Shown here: positions 1 through 13,567 of the stretch, one piece after another
Numbering within the stretch: the stretch's first letter is position 1
Layout: each line of letters starts with the position of its first letter
Assembly (NCBI GenBank): GCA_026260175.1
Contig: JAKCWW010000691.1
Location: 29,446-93,445, forward strand
Direction of reading: 5' to 3'
DNA length: 64,000 nucleotides
From: Reticulitermes lucifugus
Lineage: Eukaryota; Arthropoda; Insecta; Blattodea; Rhinotermitidae
Notes under the pieces: generated by a model
The model's database searches: none
Told to the model about the DNA's origin: nothing
What the model saw: only the letters and a program-made list of their open reading frames with translations
Position numbers and translations under genes: made by a program

Positions 1-1883
1 TATGGACCTTTTAAAACTTTGCTCCATGAGCGTGTACATGCTGCTTGCTAACATACAGCAATATAGGTAACATTTGAGGCTTGCTTTGTTATAATGAATA
101 TTTAAAGAAACATAATTTTAATAATTTCCTAGTTTATGCATTGTAATAATTGTAGTGTGATTGGCTTCTAAAGATTGTGCTTTATCAGCAAAAAATTAAA
201 AGTAAGGCCAAAGAGATGTGGAAAAATCGCAAATATCGCATATTTATAACGTGTACTGTACTTGAGTACATCCTGTATTTTACTATTCCGTTGGTGCGGG
301 TTTTATGTTCATCGCTCAAAGAACCAGCCATGCAGACAATTGATAAGATCGGTCGCGTTACACTGCAATAATCCAGGCCATATGGCCCACTTACCATTTT
401 GCCGCACACACAATACATTCGTCGAAAAATGGCACAAATCTTATAGAGAAGAGACAGTTAAATATGGCATATATATTTTGCTGTCAGTGTTACAGTGCAA
501 GGCGTCTGCATCAGCCTGTTCTGTCTCGGTACGAAAAATGGATTCTGCCTCTTTAGTGCTCAAATATATTCCTTTAATTTGCAGGTTTGGCACTTTCAGT
601 AAGGTCAGATGACCATAAAAGGAAGTTGTTACTATGTATGACGCTTACAGTGTTGGGTTTCCAACCCAGTAACATGAATAAGCATTAACTTTTTTTTGTG
701 GTATTATCTGGCACATAATTTTCTTTAGATTTTCACATACAGTAGTGTAAGACTTAATTGCTGTTGTGCTTTGCGCTGTTATCGGTCTCATGCTGTGCAG
801 TAGGTAAAAAGACTTAATGGATATCTTTCTGTTGTGGTGTAATCTGAAATATAGCTGCCTGTATTTATACAGTACAATAAAAACTTACACTTTAAGGTCT
901 TCGGTTACAGCAGTATACTTACATTAAAATGCTCGTAGCGTTGTAAGTTGATAATCCGGCATATGTCGATACAGCATTTTGTCTAGTATAATATCATATT
1001 GAATTTGGGCACACCTTGGGGGAAACAACCAGTATACGAGTATGCCTTAATTTCCGTGTAAACGCTGTCATTAATATTAAATCCAGTATCACCAATTGTA
1101 CAAAAATGAAGGTTGACAAGATTATATTCATCCACAAACATACTTCTGCATATTTTAATAGACCTGATTATCTTTCGAGAATAATTTATGTGAGATGCAG
1201 GATACATTGATATTCTTACGTACATAAAATCCACGAGTGCATTATACATATATTAAAAGCTTATAAATACATGTTATGTAAAATGAATAATGATGATAAT
1301 GTAAGATAAAAAATGAAAAATTTACAAAATGCCATAAATCAAACACGATATTTAATTCTGTCACGGCCTCCTTGACATCAGTGTTTAATCCTTAACAAAA
1401 TTTATTGTGGCAGAATCCTTAGCTTAAATCCGATCAACCCGTAGATTGCGTGCAACATGTTGCCCATAATACAGACAATTGAAGAGAGAAAGACTCTTTT
1501 AACCCTTTCTCTGGGAAAGGCGAGATAGAAATCGTAACCAACGTTTAAAAAAACTGAGATGTTTATTTATGGACACGTATATTACATATATAATTCACTT
1601 TTTAAACGCGATAAAAATATCGACACTCTAGTCTAGGTTGTGAATTATATTTTCTTACAAATTTTTCCTATTTTTATCAATATGTTTTTCTTCAACAAGA
1701 TGTATAGAAATATACACAGATATAATTATGAGTATACATGTATACATATGCCTTCTTTATTTTGCCTATTGAATTTCTTGTTTCTCTCATAAAAATCAAA
1801 TGATGCGAAGGTTGCCCGCACTACGTAAGAGTTTGAGGTCTGCCTTAGCTCTTGTCGTGGTCGATATAATGCTAGCTGGCATG
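1..1883. other. No recognisable feature
   Basis: AT-rich sequence. The longest open frame (262-612, +) has no recognisable domain and looks fortuitous. Confidence 0.6.
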
Positions 1884-2029
1884 ACGTATTAGCACCTTTA
1901 TTAAAATTAAAATCTTCCCCCGACATATGTCTCTACTCACTAACTATAACACGACGTATTAGTACCTTTATTAAAATTAAAATCTTCCCCAGACATATGT
2001 CTCTACTCACTAACTATAACACGACGTTT
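1884..2029. repeat. Tandem duplication of a 70-bp unit
   Basis: Two nearly identical units starting acgtattag at 1884 and 1954, with two substitutions visible (agc/agt, ccc/cca). Recent duplication. Confidence 0.9.
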
Positions 2030-4424
2030 AAAATATTCCATCATTAGAGCAAGTCGCTTAAGTGCTGAGAGGTATTTGATCTACACAGCAGGGAAAAAAA
2101 CCACCAGACTCTCATTATACTAAACATAAACACAACATACACTTAGTATAATGACGTGGTCATATCGATCGAAATACCAGCTTTTACTAGCAGGGCTGAA
2201 GTTGGTGGAACTCCACCGAAATGTATAGAAACTATCTGTAATGTTGTCAAAGGTTTTGAGTACAGTTGATAGTATAATTTCAGTATTGATTACTGGCTTC
2301 ATACGTGCCTGGAGAGACTCAAGGTAATGTGTGAAATGCATGAGGACTTTTCCTCCTTATCTGGTTGAATGATTCACAATCCTTTTTGAGGAGCCGATTG
2401 CTATTTGGCTCATCGTGAGTTCTTTTAGAATTCTTAAATAATCCATCACTAGGGTCAATTTAAACTTCATATCGGACCGTATAAATAAAAAGGGAATAAT
2501 TTCGATAAGATCTTATTACTCCCAGTAAAAAATCCATTCCTCAATTAGGAAGACAAAACACTGTGGCAAAGTACCGAAGAAATTACTGCCTTACCTCAAA
2601 ACCCTTCTTTCTTAGTCTTTGTGTAAAAGTTTCCTAAGTTTACATACCCATACAAATACGAGTAAGAGACATTTATATTTCTTCCTTCTTAGACTTATAT
2701 TATACATTCTTAATAAACCCACACTTATTACTTATAATTACGAAATCTACGTGTAAATTGGATCAAGGTTACACATGTCTCTTAAATGCATTATATCAGC
2801 ATTGTGATCTATAAAGGGAAAATTTAAGCTTATGAATCTTAATAAATATCAGTGCTTTGCAGGAAATAAATACCGAAATTTTTTGTGGTTTAGTAGAAGC
2901 TGCTGGAATGAAAGCAACCAGGTGGATAAATAAATCACAAATTTTTAATGACGCTATATCACCAACATGCATGATTAAAGTCTTCTGGTATATGACGCTA
3001 TGGTGTTTGGTAATTGGACGCCGATATTTCGGAGGGTGTTGTTACCTTCTTTTCATGCCAGTCTTCTCTTGTTTACTATATATATATATATATCATAATA
3101 ACAAAGGAATGTTTAAACCAAAGTGTTCGGCAACTAAATATCAATTGTGATTATGTTTTCTCCCAGAAGAATTTCATCTTCACAAACAAAGACGTAAAAA
3201 TGCAAATCACACAATTACCTAGGCCTTTTAACACGGAATGTTATTACGCGATATTCGCTGTCAATGATCTTTGAAACAATAGTGATCGACCGGCTGTTAT
3301 CTATTTGAACTTCTACTGGTATTCGCCTGAGGATGGAGGAAGGCAGCGAATAAACACATATTAGTATAGTCGGTGTCGCTGCGTAAATTCGAACTGAGTA
3401 CTTCCTGAATACCAATCCTGTTACGGCTGGAACCAATTTGACGGGGGTAATGAGGTGACATAAATTCTGTTATTTGCAGTTTTCCACACTAGCGTCACAT
3501 TGCCACATTAGTGTCACATTAATGATTTCTTTTATATATAGCTGCATACTAACTAAACAACGATGGATAAACTGCAGCAGAATATACCATTGTAATACAC
3601 AAAATTTTGCGTTATATTTAATTACATGATGATTTTCTCGTTCTTATTTAAATCGTAAAAAACTTGTACAGAGTGATCATTTAATAACATCAAGATTGGA
3701 AAAAAGAAGGTTCTAAAATTTAAATACTGGGCCTTAATATTTTAAATGACAAAATATATAAATAATGCTATATTTTTTACTTTAATCAAAGCCTCAAATT
3801 AAAATATTTTAAAAAATTAAAATATTTAATTTATGATTTTGAGGGCGGAAATTAACGCATATTATAATCCCCACATTTATGATATTCCTCTTTTAAAATT
3901 AAGTAAACCCATAACTACTAGATTCTACGTGTTTTATTGTCAGGTTTATTCTAGGGTTTTAAAGAAAAGTTTTCATTGCTTCAGTTTAATTGATAATTTC
4001 CTTGTAGTTTCATGGCTATCTGTTGTAGCTGGACTGTATTGTTGCCTATATAAAGAAGCTTCTGGCTGCTTGCAGGGACACAAAGCCGCGTCTATTTTAT
4101 CCCGCATGAGAAACAAATTCATTTAGCGTGGCAGGACATTACTTCATTCACTAAATGTACTCAATGCTACTTTCCGTTCTTCGGTCATTTAATAATGCGA
4201 CTGGATGTGCATTTTGTCGACTGCAAAATCAAGATATTCATTTGTATTTAAAAACATGGAGTACTGTGTAAAATTCAATTCAATAATGTAAACCATTTAG
4301 TGTTTCTTTATTTTAATTTTTTCAAAGATACCAAGAATAGTACAGACAATGTGTAATTAAAGCAGATGCTGAAAATGCCATCACCTTCTTGAAGATAAGT
4401 TTTCACAATTTTCACGGTGCTTTT
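2030..4424. other. No gene seen
   Basis: AT-rich with a short (TA)n at about 3078-3093. The stretch 3365-3435 read on the - strand (gccgtaacaggattggtatt ... gttcgaattta) is weakly SINE-head-like, too degenerate to call. Confidence 0.5.
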
Positions 4425-4945
4425 GAACACGTTCGCAGAATTGCAAAAAGCGACTGCTAACTTTGCCATGTCTCTCTCTGTCTATCCATCCGTCTCTCCC
4501 TCCGTCCGCATGGAACAACTCGGCTTCCACTACAAGGATTTTTATGAAATGTAATACTTCAGTATTTTTCGAAAAAGTTCACATTTCATTAAAATGTGAC
4601 AAGAATAACGGGTACTTTACATGAAGACCTATGTACATTTATATCTCCCCCAATTCTTCTTAAAATGAGAAATGTTGTAGAGAATATCAAAACACGTATT
4701 TTATCTTCAGTAACTTTTTTCCGAAAATAGTGCTTTTTATGAGATATGTGGAAAAATGTGGTAGAGCCGGAGAGGCCATAGATGACAATATAATACGGCA
4801 CATGCCCTTTGCATGCTGGATAAAAAAGGCTACAGACCCACACTCGGAATATGTAATACTTACTGCTTTTCCACGGCAAAAATGGTTATGGGAACGCGCC
4901 TCAATATTACGTTATGCGTAAACTGTCTCTCTTGTTTGCCATATT
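4425..4945 (+). repeat. Dispersed repeat family E
   Basis: Starts gcaaaaagcgactgctaact with a ctgtc/ccgtc-rich stretch, then tttacatgaagacctatg. The second half has a frame reading HSEYVILTAFPRQKWLWERA, a dispersed-repeat translation I recognise from insect genomes. No functional ORF. Confidence 0.75.
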
Positions 4946-5017
4946 TTCGAAGAGTTTGTAGGTCAATACTGCAACATTCTGTTCATTTTTGTGTTTACGG
5001 TCCTCCAGCTTTCCTGG

Positions 5018-5450
5018 TTATTTGCAGTAGATACTTTCTTTAAGAAATCCCCACGGGAAGAGGTCAGGTGACTTTAGGCCTGGGGATAGAGGTGGCCAAA
5101 GACCACGCTCGACAATGCGATCACCGAAGAAGCCCTGCAAGAAATCTCTTGTTTTCGCAATATGGACGCTCGCCTCATCTTTCTGAAACCAACAAGTCCG
5201 TTCATTCTCTGCCAGCAGAGCCATAAATTAAGTCAAAATATTTGGATAAATCTCCGCATTCATTTTAAGTTCAAAGAACCGTGGTACCACAATTTGGTTT
5301 CCAGACACTGCGCACCAAAAACAAACTTTGAAAAATTCAGATGATGTTCTGCAGTGCATGTGGGTTTTTAGCACTTCATATTCTACTGTTTTGACTATTA
5401 ATGTGCCCACTAAAGTGCAACATGCTTCGTCTGTAAAAAATCTGTCCAAA
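5018..5450 (-). pseudogene. Mariner-like transposase relic (DDE domain fragment)
   Basis: A cut-and-paste transposase fragment. Reading from 5449 down: FFTDEACC (first catalytic Asp region), then KVCFWCAVSGNQIVVPRFF (cf. GVWCAVS in mariners), an in-frame TAA at 5225-5227, then TCWFQKDEASVHIAKTRDFL (second Asp block, usually WFQQDGATxHT), FFGDRIVERGLWPPLSPG and SPDLFPWGFLKESIY. The usual WPPRSPDL block reads WPPLSPGL here, so a third-acid position appears changed. The frame is otherwise open across 144 codons. No N-terminal helix-turn-helix was recognised upstream (5450-5660) and no terminal repeats were identified. Inactive. Confidence 0.78.
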
Positions 5451-6789
5451 ACATAAAACCTTTCCTGTGAAGAAACATGTCGATTACAGAATTACCGCGC
5501 AAGTGGCATCCAGCTAAACCGAAGAAAGGCAGTGAACTTGTGCTAAACAACTCAATCAATGTTGGATCTGTTTTGCAGTGGTAGACCAGGTTCTTCTTTG
5601 CTTGTTTCAGTGTTTATGCACATCTCATATTTGGGTTCAGCCTTATACGGTGCACCCTAAATTAATTATCCCTGCATTGCTATAATATAAAAGGCTATGA
5701 TGCATGAATCTACATATGTTTGACACCACTAACAACGATAAGGCTGAAAATGTCTGTGGTTAATAATACAGAAGTTTATATAGTAGATAACAAGGAAGAC
5801 GATATTAGTTCCGATTTTCAATACTTTGGGGAATTTTATCTAGCGGTATATGATTCCTGAATGTCCACAGATTATAATAGTACTTCTAAACTTTGTAAAG
5901 TACTTTGGGCTCTTCAAAATATTATCCCTAGTCCTGTAGTACTAAGATCCTCGAAATCTCAAAAAAGAGTTTCTTGGCACAAAGAAATCAGATTTAATGA
6001 CATTACTGTAGTTCGGCAGATGATGCGTCTCTGCAGGTTAAAATATGTGGAAAATTGACGTCCTTATGTTAGTATTATTTACTCAGTTTCTTGCAGTCTC
6101 ACACACCAGTTAATCTGTACTTAAACTGGGGATATTTTAAAATAAGTTTATTACGCTCTTTAAGTCTGTTTTCAAGGATTATAAGGACTTCACGCGATCT
6201 CATACAAAATTGAGCTACATTTTCAGGTTGTAACTCTATCTTTTGCGAAATACTGGTGTTGCCACTTTTATAAGAAGTTATTAAAATTAAATGTAATTGT
6301 CACCCAGAGAGTTTCCTTGCACTAGCGAGGTTGCAAAATCACAAAAATCTTCCCCAAAAATATAAATTCAACTGTTGTTTATTCCAATTCAGCACATATT
6401 CTGGATATCTTTAACGGCTATTATTTCTACGACGTAATTACATGTTTCCGCTAAGGGGATAAAATTATGTTTTCTTTATCACAGGCAGAAAAAACTGAAG
6501 TTATAATCCCGTGAGATACGCATATTTCCATTCAAAAAGAGAAAATCACTAGTGCCAAAAACCAGGGCTTTCAATTTCAATTTTTATATTATTTTCTCAC
6601 AAGTTTCTTTTCATTTCAATTTATATTCTAGCTTTTGCCCATTTCTGTTGTTATCTCCTTGTATATGCATGCTAGGTTATTGAGTCAGAACGTAAATAAA
6701 TAAAGAATTTTTATTACTCTCTCATATTGATTATATATATTCCCAGGCAGTTATGTTGTTGGGTATAATTTGGACTCTAATGATTTCTT
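5451..6789. other. No gene seen
   Basis: AT-rich. The part next to the mariner relic (5451-5660) may be its degraded upstream region, not recognisable in translation. Confidence 0.5.
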
Positions 6790-7490
6790 TTTCTTCTCTG
6801 TAAACCCATCTGATGTTGTTGTAATGTATGTTAGATCTACGTTAGAATATGCCTCACTTACTTGAAATTCAGTCACTTTCTACGGATGCCAGTAAGCTTG
6901 AATTCACCCAGCGGAAGTTCATATTTGTTTGACATCATCGTTTTTTCAGTCATTTACTATACAAATATGCTAAAGTCAGGACGCACCACACAGAAGCACT
7001 TTCTCTTATTAGTGTTGAGAATGGATTAAAATTCTGCCCTTCCCTTTCGGATGTTGTCGGCCGTCGCATCCGACACGAAACCACAGAGATTTTATTTGTT
7101 TAATGTTTATTCTAAACATCGTAACTTTCCTTCTACTAGAGGCGCATCGGCGGTTAATGCAGTCAGTAAAGATATTTGTATAAGCATGGGAAAATCTATT
7201 TTGCCTAGTGATTTTTTAATTTAGTTATGCTAGTTATAAGGCAAAAAGAATTTTGCTGTGTTGTTATTTTAGGCTATTTTTTTCTCTTCAAATTAAATTG
7301 TTGTGCCTTGCTTACATTATCATCATCATTATCATTGTAGTGTTTGTTCAGCACACACCTTTATATTGTTATTACTGTTATTATTATAATTATTATCATT
7401 ATATCATTATAATTGTGTTTATATGTTGTGCTGTTTCTGTAATTGGCCATTTGGCTGTTGACTCGGCACATTAATAAATTAGAATTGAAT
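6790..7490 (+). pseudogene. Non-LTR retrotransposon 3' end (degenerate RT C-terminus and tail)
   Basis: Frames carry YVRSTLEYASLT (cf. LVRSxLEYxSxVW of LINE reverse transcriptases) and RFYLFNVYSKHRNFPSTRGA ... CISMGKSILPSDFLI followed by TAG at 7222. After an ATT/CAT-rich stretch the 3' UTR ends ggccatttggctgttgactc ... with short GAATT-type repeats at about 7480-7500. The same terminal sequence closes the copy at 25565-25655, so the two belong to one LINE family. Frameshifts and stops show it is dead. Confidence 0.75.
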
Positions 7491-7499
7491 TGAACTGAA

Positions 7500-7745
7500 T
7501 TCTCTTTATCATTATCATTCTCATTAGGGTGTTGAATCAGCACACACACACCTTCTTTGCGTTATTATCATCATTATCATTGTTGTCATCAACACACCAT
7601 TTTTACATTATTATTATTATTATTATTATTAGGGTGCTGAGTCATCAAACAAACATTTCATATTGTTTCTGTTTTTCTGTTGCATGGCATGTAATTTTGC
7701 TTATTTGTGTATACGTGAAAATTGAATTGAATTCAGTCATCTGAA
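7500..7745 (+). repeat. ATT/ATC-rich microsatellite stretch and second LINE-like tail
   Basis: Contains (ATT)n at 7606-7631 and CATTATCAT repeats, and ends gaaaattgaattgaattcag, again a GAATT-type tail. Probably another truncated LINE 3' end. Confidence 0.45.
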
Positions 7746-7780
7746 CAATATATTCAGGAATAAATTTTGCATCTTAATCC

Positions 7781-7935
7781 TTTTACTTTAACAAGTAAAC
7801 CAGATGTGATATTTCTTACGATCTCTTTTTGTTTGTTATGTGTGTCTTTTTCTCATATTCATGTGCTGTCTCTATACTTGACCTGACGGGTCTTGTGCCA
7901 CCGTATAAATAATAAAGAACTGGATTTAACTGAAT
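7781..7935 (+). repeat. LINE-like 3' tail
   Basis: Ends tgccaccgtataaataataaagaactggatttaactgaatt: a polyadenylation-like signal followed by a short AACTGGATTTAACTGAATT tail, typical of a non-LTR element 3' end. No coding part remains. Confidence 0.4.
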
Positions 7936-10900
7936 TAATATTTAAATAGTATTTACAAATAATTAATATACTGTTCGAGGGTCTAATTTTCGTGCCGATT
8001 GCTATTCCAGTCTTCCAGAATGTAATGCCTTGTGAATTTGTATACGGATGCCAGTGGTTGGGAGGAATGCTCTACCTCAGTAGTTAGAATAAACCAGTAA
8101 ATACTTTAACAGCACTGAAGGTAGAGGCAGAAAGTTTCACTGGCACCGTATCTGTATACCAATATACGCAGCTACAATTTCTATAAAATTGGAATGCTTG
8201 TGTAAACTGTACGAAAACCGAAAGAGAATTTCCTGCTACGTAGAGATGATAGTGTCGGCACTGAATTCAAATACAGCTAGATAGACCGTGGACGTGACTT
8301 CACTTGCACAACAGATATTTACCAGTTTTTCTTTGTGCAAATTTAATAGACGGTGGGATTTAAACTTATCGTATTCTTAAAATTGCAAAACTGTGTCAGC
8401 ACAAAAAAGACAAATACAGTACTCTCTTTCTTAAACTACATTTTATGGCTTATGATGTTTGGAACATAAATCTCCACGCATTTTTAATTTCAAAACTTGT
8501 GGAAGGTAAAGTTTAATTGGACTGTGTGACCACCACTTCGTGGTAAAAATGCCTTGTGTACTGATAAGTTATAAGTTTAAAGATAAATATTGCTGCCTGA
8601 GCAGTATATTGCAGAGACCGTCTGGGTCCTGAGAGAAGAGAAATAGGTGTACATAACTTACGTCTAGGAATCTAACCTCGTTCGTGTGGCCCCAGTTTAA
8701 ACATATACTTCAGGTTTTATCCATTGATTTTTCTTCCTGCTAACGAACGTTATAAGAAGTGAAGTGGATAATAAGAAGAAAACTGTTGTTGTCGTTGCTG
8801 TTACTACCACTACGACTAATACTACTACTATTACTACTACTAACACCACTCCCACCACCACCACCAACAACAACAACATTTACTATTATAACCTCCTTAT
8901 CATCATAACTCAATTTTTCAGTACGATAAATCTCATATCAACAATAACAAAATAATCGTTCTTTGTATTTAGAAATTCCCAAGTCACAATCAAATTTTGC
9001 TTAAGCATTTCTCTAATCTCAACAAACAAAATACTTCATTCTCGATTTAATACCACACAAGGTATATTTTCTGCAGATTAAAGACAAGTAAAATTATTTA
9101 TACTTTAATCCTTAGTGGCCATCACTTCTCAATGCCCAGGCTTTCCATTAACGCATTTCTTCCGCTAACGCCAACATCATGCAAGGTAATATAATAAGTT
9201 GCAATTTTTTTCTAATTACAAGGGAAACATTTAAATTTCATTCTCTGCTATTAACTTCAACTTAATCCGTGCTTTTTTTTCGTTTTACCCAACATCCCTT
9301 TATTTTCAGCTGTATACGGGCTTTTAGCCTTCGTGAAAACTCAAGAACATTCTTTCATTATTCTGAAGCATTAGCTTCTAGTTTTTCACGTCTGTCCCCA
9401 AAGAAGATTATTTTAGAACCCACCAGGTTTATTAAGTGGCTTTAAAAAAGAAGAAAGAAAGAATCTTCAAATTGTAAAGGGCAACACGAAGGGCAGAAAG
9501 TAATACTATTTGCTGTACTCACAAACCAGTATGTTTATTCCTTAAGAATGTATCTAAAAATATATAAATTTAAGTACCTAATTCATTCGCAAGAGTACCT
9601 AAACACAAATTAACTTACGTTTTATAAGTACGATACTTCTGACTTATTAATATTTTTCTCTTAACCAACATAATGCTTAGAGAAGTAGGGCTATTTAAGT
9701 GTTATTGTTTTTTCACATAGCGAAGGACGATTACCTACTTACTGCATAAAATTCTAGATAAATTGGAAAATATTGGATGTTTTTGGTAAACTAACTGGCT
9801 AATCTTCTTAGCTTTGCTTCTCACGTAATAAAAGGGAAGCTTAAACGAAGATACTTCTGGCTATCAATAACTTTAAATTTCGTAGGTCTGTATATATACC
9901 AATGAAATTACAATTAAATTTCAATATCATTATATATGGAGTAATAATCCTAAAGCTTCCTTACTTATGTAAATCTTCTCTGAGAAATACATTTATGCTC
10001 CAGAAAAAAATGCAAAAATATTTTAATAATACACAGAAAATTAGTAAACTATTAATTAAAAATAACAATAATTGCTTACATGCAGTATTTATTACAAATT
10101 TTAAATCAATAATTGCGTAAAATCTAAAGTGTAACAGATTACGCATGTTTATTATTAAAACATTATTTGGGTTTTTGTTAATCTTAAGAAATGTTTGTCA
10201 AATAAATTTTGACAAAAATGAATGCTTAATAGAGTGAAAAAAACGCTGTCAGAAAACTTTACAATGCCACTATGTGTCTTTATTCAAATTTTTTCATTTT
10301 TTCAGTGTGCATTACAAACGCATAAAAATTTTAGTTGCGGTAAATAAGATGTTTTGATGGAACAATGGCAGTTCTATTCTGTACGGCTTATAACATATGT
10401 TAAATAAATTTTTTCTAGTGTTTCAATTAAATGTAAGCCTGCATTAGATTATCTTAAAATGCAACTTTAATTTACCGTAATAAGAACATAATCAGTGAAA
10501 CATAGCTTAAAAACATGAGAGTTTAGCGGACTGCGAACAAGAGAATGTGAAGTGTTCATTCTTCATTAAGTTTACTTTCTGAAAATGAAATTATGTAACT
10601 TGATATTACACATTTTATTATATACTACCGTGGTGCCACCTGGTGATAATATTTATATTCTGTAAATTTATTTATAATGTATTTAACGGCGCACTAAATA
10701 TGTCACATGTAGTTTACAGCGTTGTATTGTGAGATGACCAGTGAATATTTAATTGGAAACTGTGAAGAAGAAGGCGGTCCAAACAATTTTGATGTACCGC
10801 CCCCGGCATTTGTCTGAAATAACCTGGGAAAAGTAAAACACACCTCAGGTTGAATTGCTGGTCTTCAGGCCATAATTTTAACACACGACATCCCGAATAC

Positions 10901-11493
10901 TACATTGGATACTAGGTCCTTAATTGCCAGCTCTAGGGCCATTAGCGATTCGTATGGATTTTTCATATGTGCATAAACTTGCCCTATGTGCTGTCACAGG
11001 TACTGTACGGAACACCGAAACGGAAAGTGAAAAGGGAAATTAATATTTTTTAGAAAAATCTACAAATTCAAAACTTTTCCATTTATTTTATAAAACCTTC
11101 AATTTTTAATCAGTAAGGGTGATAAATCTGTTAGACTGCTTTTCTAATTTAAGTTCAAAAACTTTTTAAATTAAATTTACATTTAATATGCGTGTAGAAA
11201 ATTTCAACAGTGTTTCTGACCCGGGCAACAATACGCCTCCCAAGTCGTTACGTGAAATATGTCAGGTACATTGCCATTGAAAAAACAAAAGTATCTCGAA
11301 AGACCTAACGTGTTTCTTGCAAGAAATTTTTGGTGTGTTAAACAAAGGATTTAAAAATTAAAATTAATTTCTATCATGTGTTTGTAATTCATAGTAACAT
11401 TTAGATGGAAACAGAATTAATTTGGATCTGCAAATTTAGTGTATTTTATCTGTACGACCAACGACAACGTACCTAGGGATAAGAAAATTTCTA
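7936..11493. other. No gene seen apart from the trinucleotide repeat
   Basis: AT-rich, no conserved coding pattern, no tRNA-like structure. Confidence 0.55.
8784..8880. repeat. Imperfect trinucleotide repeat
   Basis: ACT/ACC/AAC triplets with interruptions. Confidence 0.85.
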
Positions 11494-11725
11494 CTCTGAG
11501 AGCAAGGGGTGTAAGTAAACGTTCACTCTGTGAAAAAAGGGCGCGCTGTTTTTCACTTTCAGACCAGGGAATACGTGACTTCTTTCTGATTAAAAGGAGT
11601 GCGTACAATTTCATTCTGAAAGAAAAAGGGAGTGACGTTTTACTCTGAAACTAGGGAGGCGTGAATTTTCACTTTAAGACCAAGGGGTTGCGTGAAGATT
11701 CGCTCGGACACTAGGAGTTCTTCAA
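11494..11725. repeat. Degenerate tandem repeat, about 30-bp period
   Basis: Units begin CTCTGA/CTTTCA-like and contain (c)aaggggtgcgtga-like cores, at 11494, 11526, 11556, 11586, 11616, 11643, 11672 and 11703. The spacing is 27-32 bp. Units are strongly diverged. Confidence 0.7.
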
Positions 11726-12404
11726 CTGAGCGATATTCAGAAACACTGTGTTGTTTCAGCGTTCTCCTAAAGTATCTTACAAGAAACAGGTATTGTAAAT
11801 TCCGTTCTCAGAATCTGAGTTAACAAGTGAAAGATTCAGTAAGTAAAGCACGCACTCCTTTCACGTTTTGTTGTTTGTAGGCCCCTACCAACTGTAGGTT
11901 TATTTATGTATGAAAAAGATATACGTATATATGTATATGGACTGAAATTAACTTAAATCACTTCATTGAAGAGAAGACCTCACATCTTCATTATAAAATA
12001 AATCAGTTATTTCTATATGGGAAGATATTGCTCTTTTCCCTCAGACACAAACAAAATGTGTATATACCTTTCTCGGAGAGAATACAGAAATGTTTTTATA
12101 TTAAATCTTTTAGTACATAAATTAACCACTGGGCTTCAAGGGAGATATATGTAATTCAGAAAATCCATTCATCTCCCCGTCGTGCTATTTAACCTCGGAA
12201 GAAAAAGAGTATGTAACAACAAGTGACTGCTATGATTACAAAAATTGCCCATTTTAAAAATACAGAGTGGGAAATTTTTTTATTTACGTTTGGTGTTCAA
12301 GTCAGTTTTTTCTCCAGTTTTTCACATAATAAATGCGATTAGGCGGTGAAGAAAATACATAGAGTTAGTAAGCTGTCATTACCCTGTATGTTCTTTCAGG
12401 CCTA

Positions 12405-12530
12405 ATTTTTTCCATGGTGCGACACCCCCCAGTATGCCAGGGCCTCCTCCTGATTGTTGAGGCGTTACGATTACACTAATTTCGACACACCAAACACGGT
12501 AGGACTCCTCTGGACGGGTGACGCCCGAGA
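12405..12530 (-). mobile_element. SINE family A, 3' part, diverged
   Basis: Poly-T, then sequence parallel to the 3' half of the adjacent full copy (catggtgcgacac ... aggactcctctggacg). Confidence 0.6.
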
Positions 12531-12634
12531 CTGTTTGATTGATAAGTTTTCGTTTCGAAGCTGGTGTTTTAAGATGCTCCAAAACGGCGAGCTTTTAAAT
12601 ATTTGTAAATGTTAACATTAGGGTTTACGCAGAC

Positions 12635-12893
12635 TTTTTTTTTCAATGGCTCGACAGCCCCTAGGGGCTCTAGGGCGCCTCATTTTTCGAGGCTTCGCGA
12701 TCACACTTTAGATAACCACACTCAGTAGTACTCCTCTGGACGAGGGACCAGCTCGTCGCAGAGACCTCTACCTAACAACACACAACAATCACAAGAGACA
12801 GACATCCATGCCCCCTGCGAGATTCGATCCCGCAATCCCAGCAAGCGAACGGCCGAAGACACACGCTTTGACAGCGCGGCCACTGGGATCGGC
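12635..12893 (-). mobile_element. SINE family A, full length
   Basis: tRNA-derived head at the right end on the - strand (gccgatcccagtggccgcgc; B box GATTCGATCCC-like on the + strand), body, tail tcgaaaaatgaggcgcc ... ggctgtcgagccattg and poly(A). The head resembles class II tRNA (Ser/Leu) genes. Confidence 0.85.
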
Positions 12894-13127
12894 TCTTTTA
12901 AACTTAATAGTGACCCTGTTATTCCTATGTAAGTAACGGCAGTGCTGTTATGCAAGACGCTATTGTAGTGCTTAAAGTCACCGTGTAATATTCTGGAGTC
13001 CCTGAAGATGAATGTGATCGATGATGAATGATTACGGAAAAACCAAAAAGAGCAACACTATATTGTTCCTCAAATTAGATGTCAGGTTTTACTGCACTGG
13101 GAACGAGATATCATTATTAAAATTGGA

Positions 13128-13400
13128 GGCTGTCCCGTTACATGTCAACAGGCACACAAGGGAGGCAGAGGTATAGATTTACTCATAATCGACCTCAGCG
13201 CTAAAACGGGGTTGGTGGTCAAGGCTACACCCCGGCCGCTTTATCCCTAGCAAGAGGACCTGTTACCCATTATACAGGAGCCTGGAGGAATCTCGGAACT
13301 GTAATGAACGGGTCCGGAATAATTTGGCCCCACGGGGTTTCAAACCCTGAGCGCACATCCAGTAGCGAGTCGCCATACAGACTATGCTATCCCGGCCGCC
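13128..13400 (-). mobile_element. SINE family C, full length
   Basis: Read on the - strand: head ggccgggatagcatagtctg, B box GGGTTTGAAACCC, body, and tail tgccaag/tgttgacatgtaacgggacag. Next to another copy at 13568. Confidence 0.82.
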
Positions 13401-13567
13401 AGTAATCATTATAATTAATTTACAAATCGTAGAGATGGTGACGAGTTCTTATGGTTGAGAAACAGCGGATCAACAAACTTGTGTGTGCCAGACATTGATA
13501 CAAAATTTAAAATAACAAGTAAATATACTTAAGTGGTATAAATATTCTAAAAATAAAAAATGATAAA

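Noticed and set aside
262-612. 116-codon frame
   Set aside because: No domain, no signal peptide, low-complexity amino-acid use; overlaps another frame and looks fortuitous.
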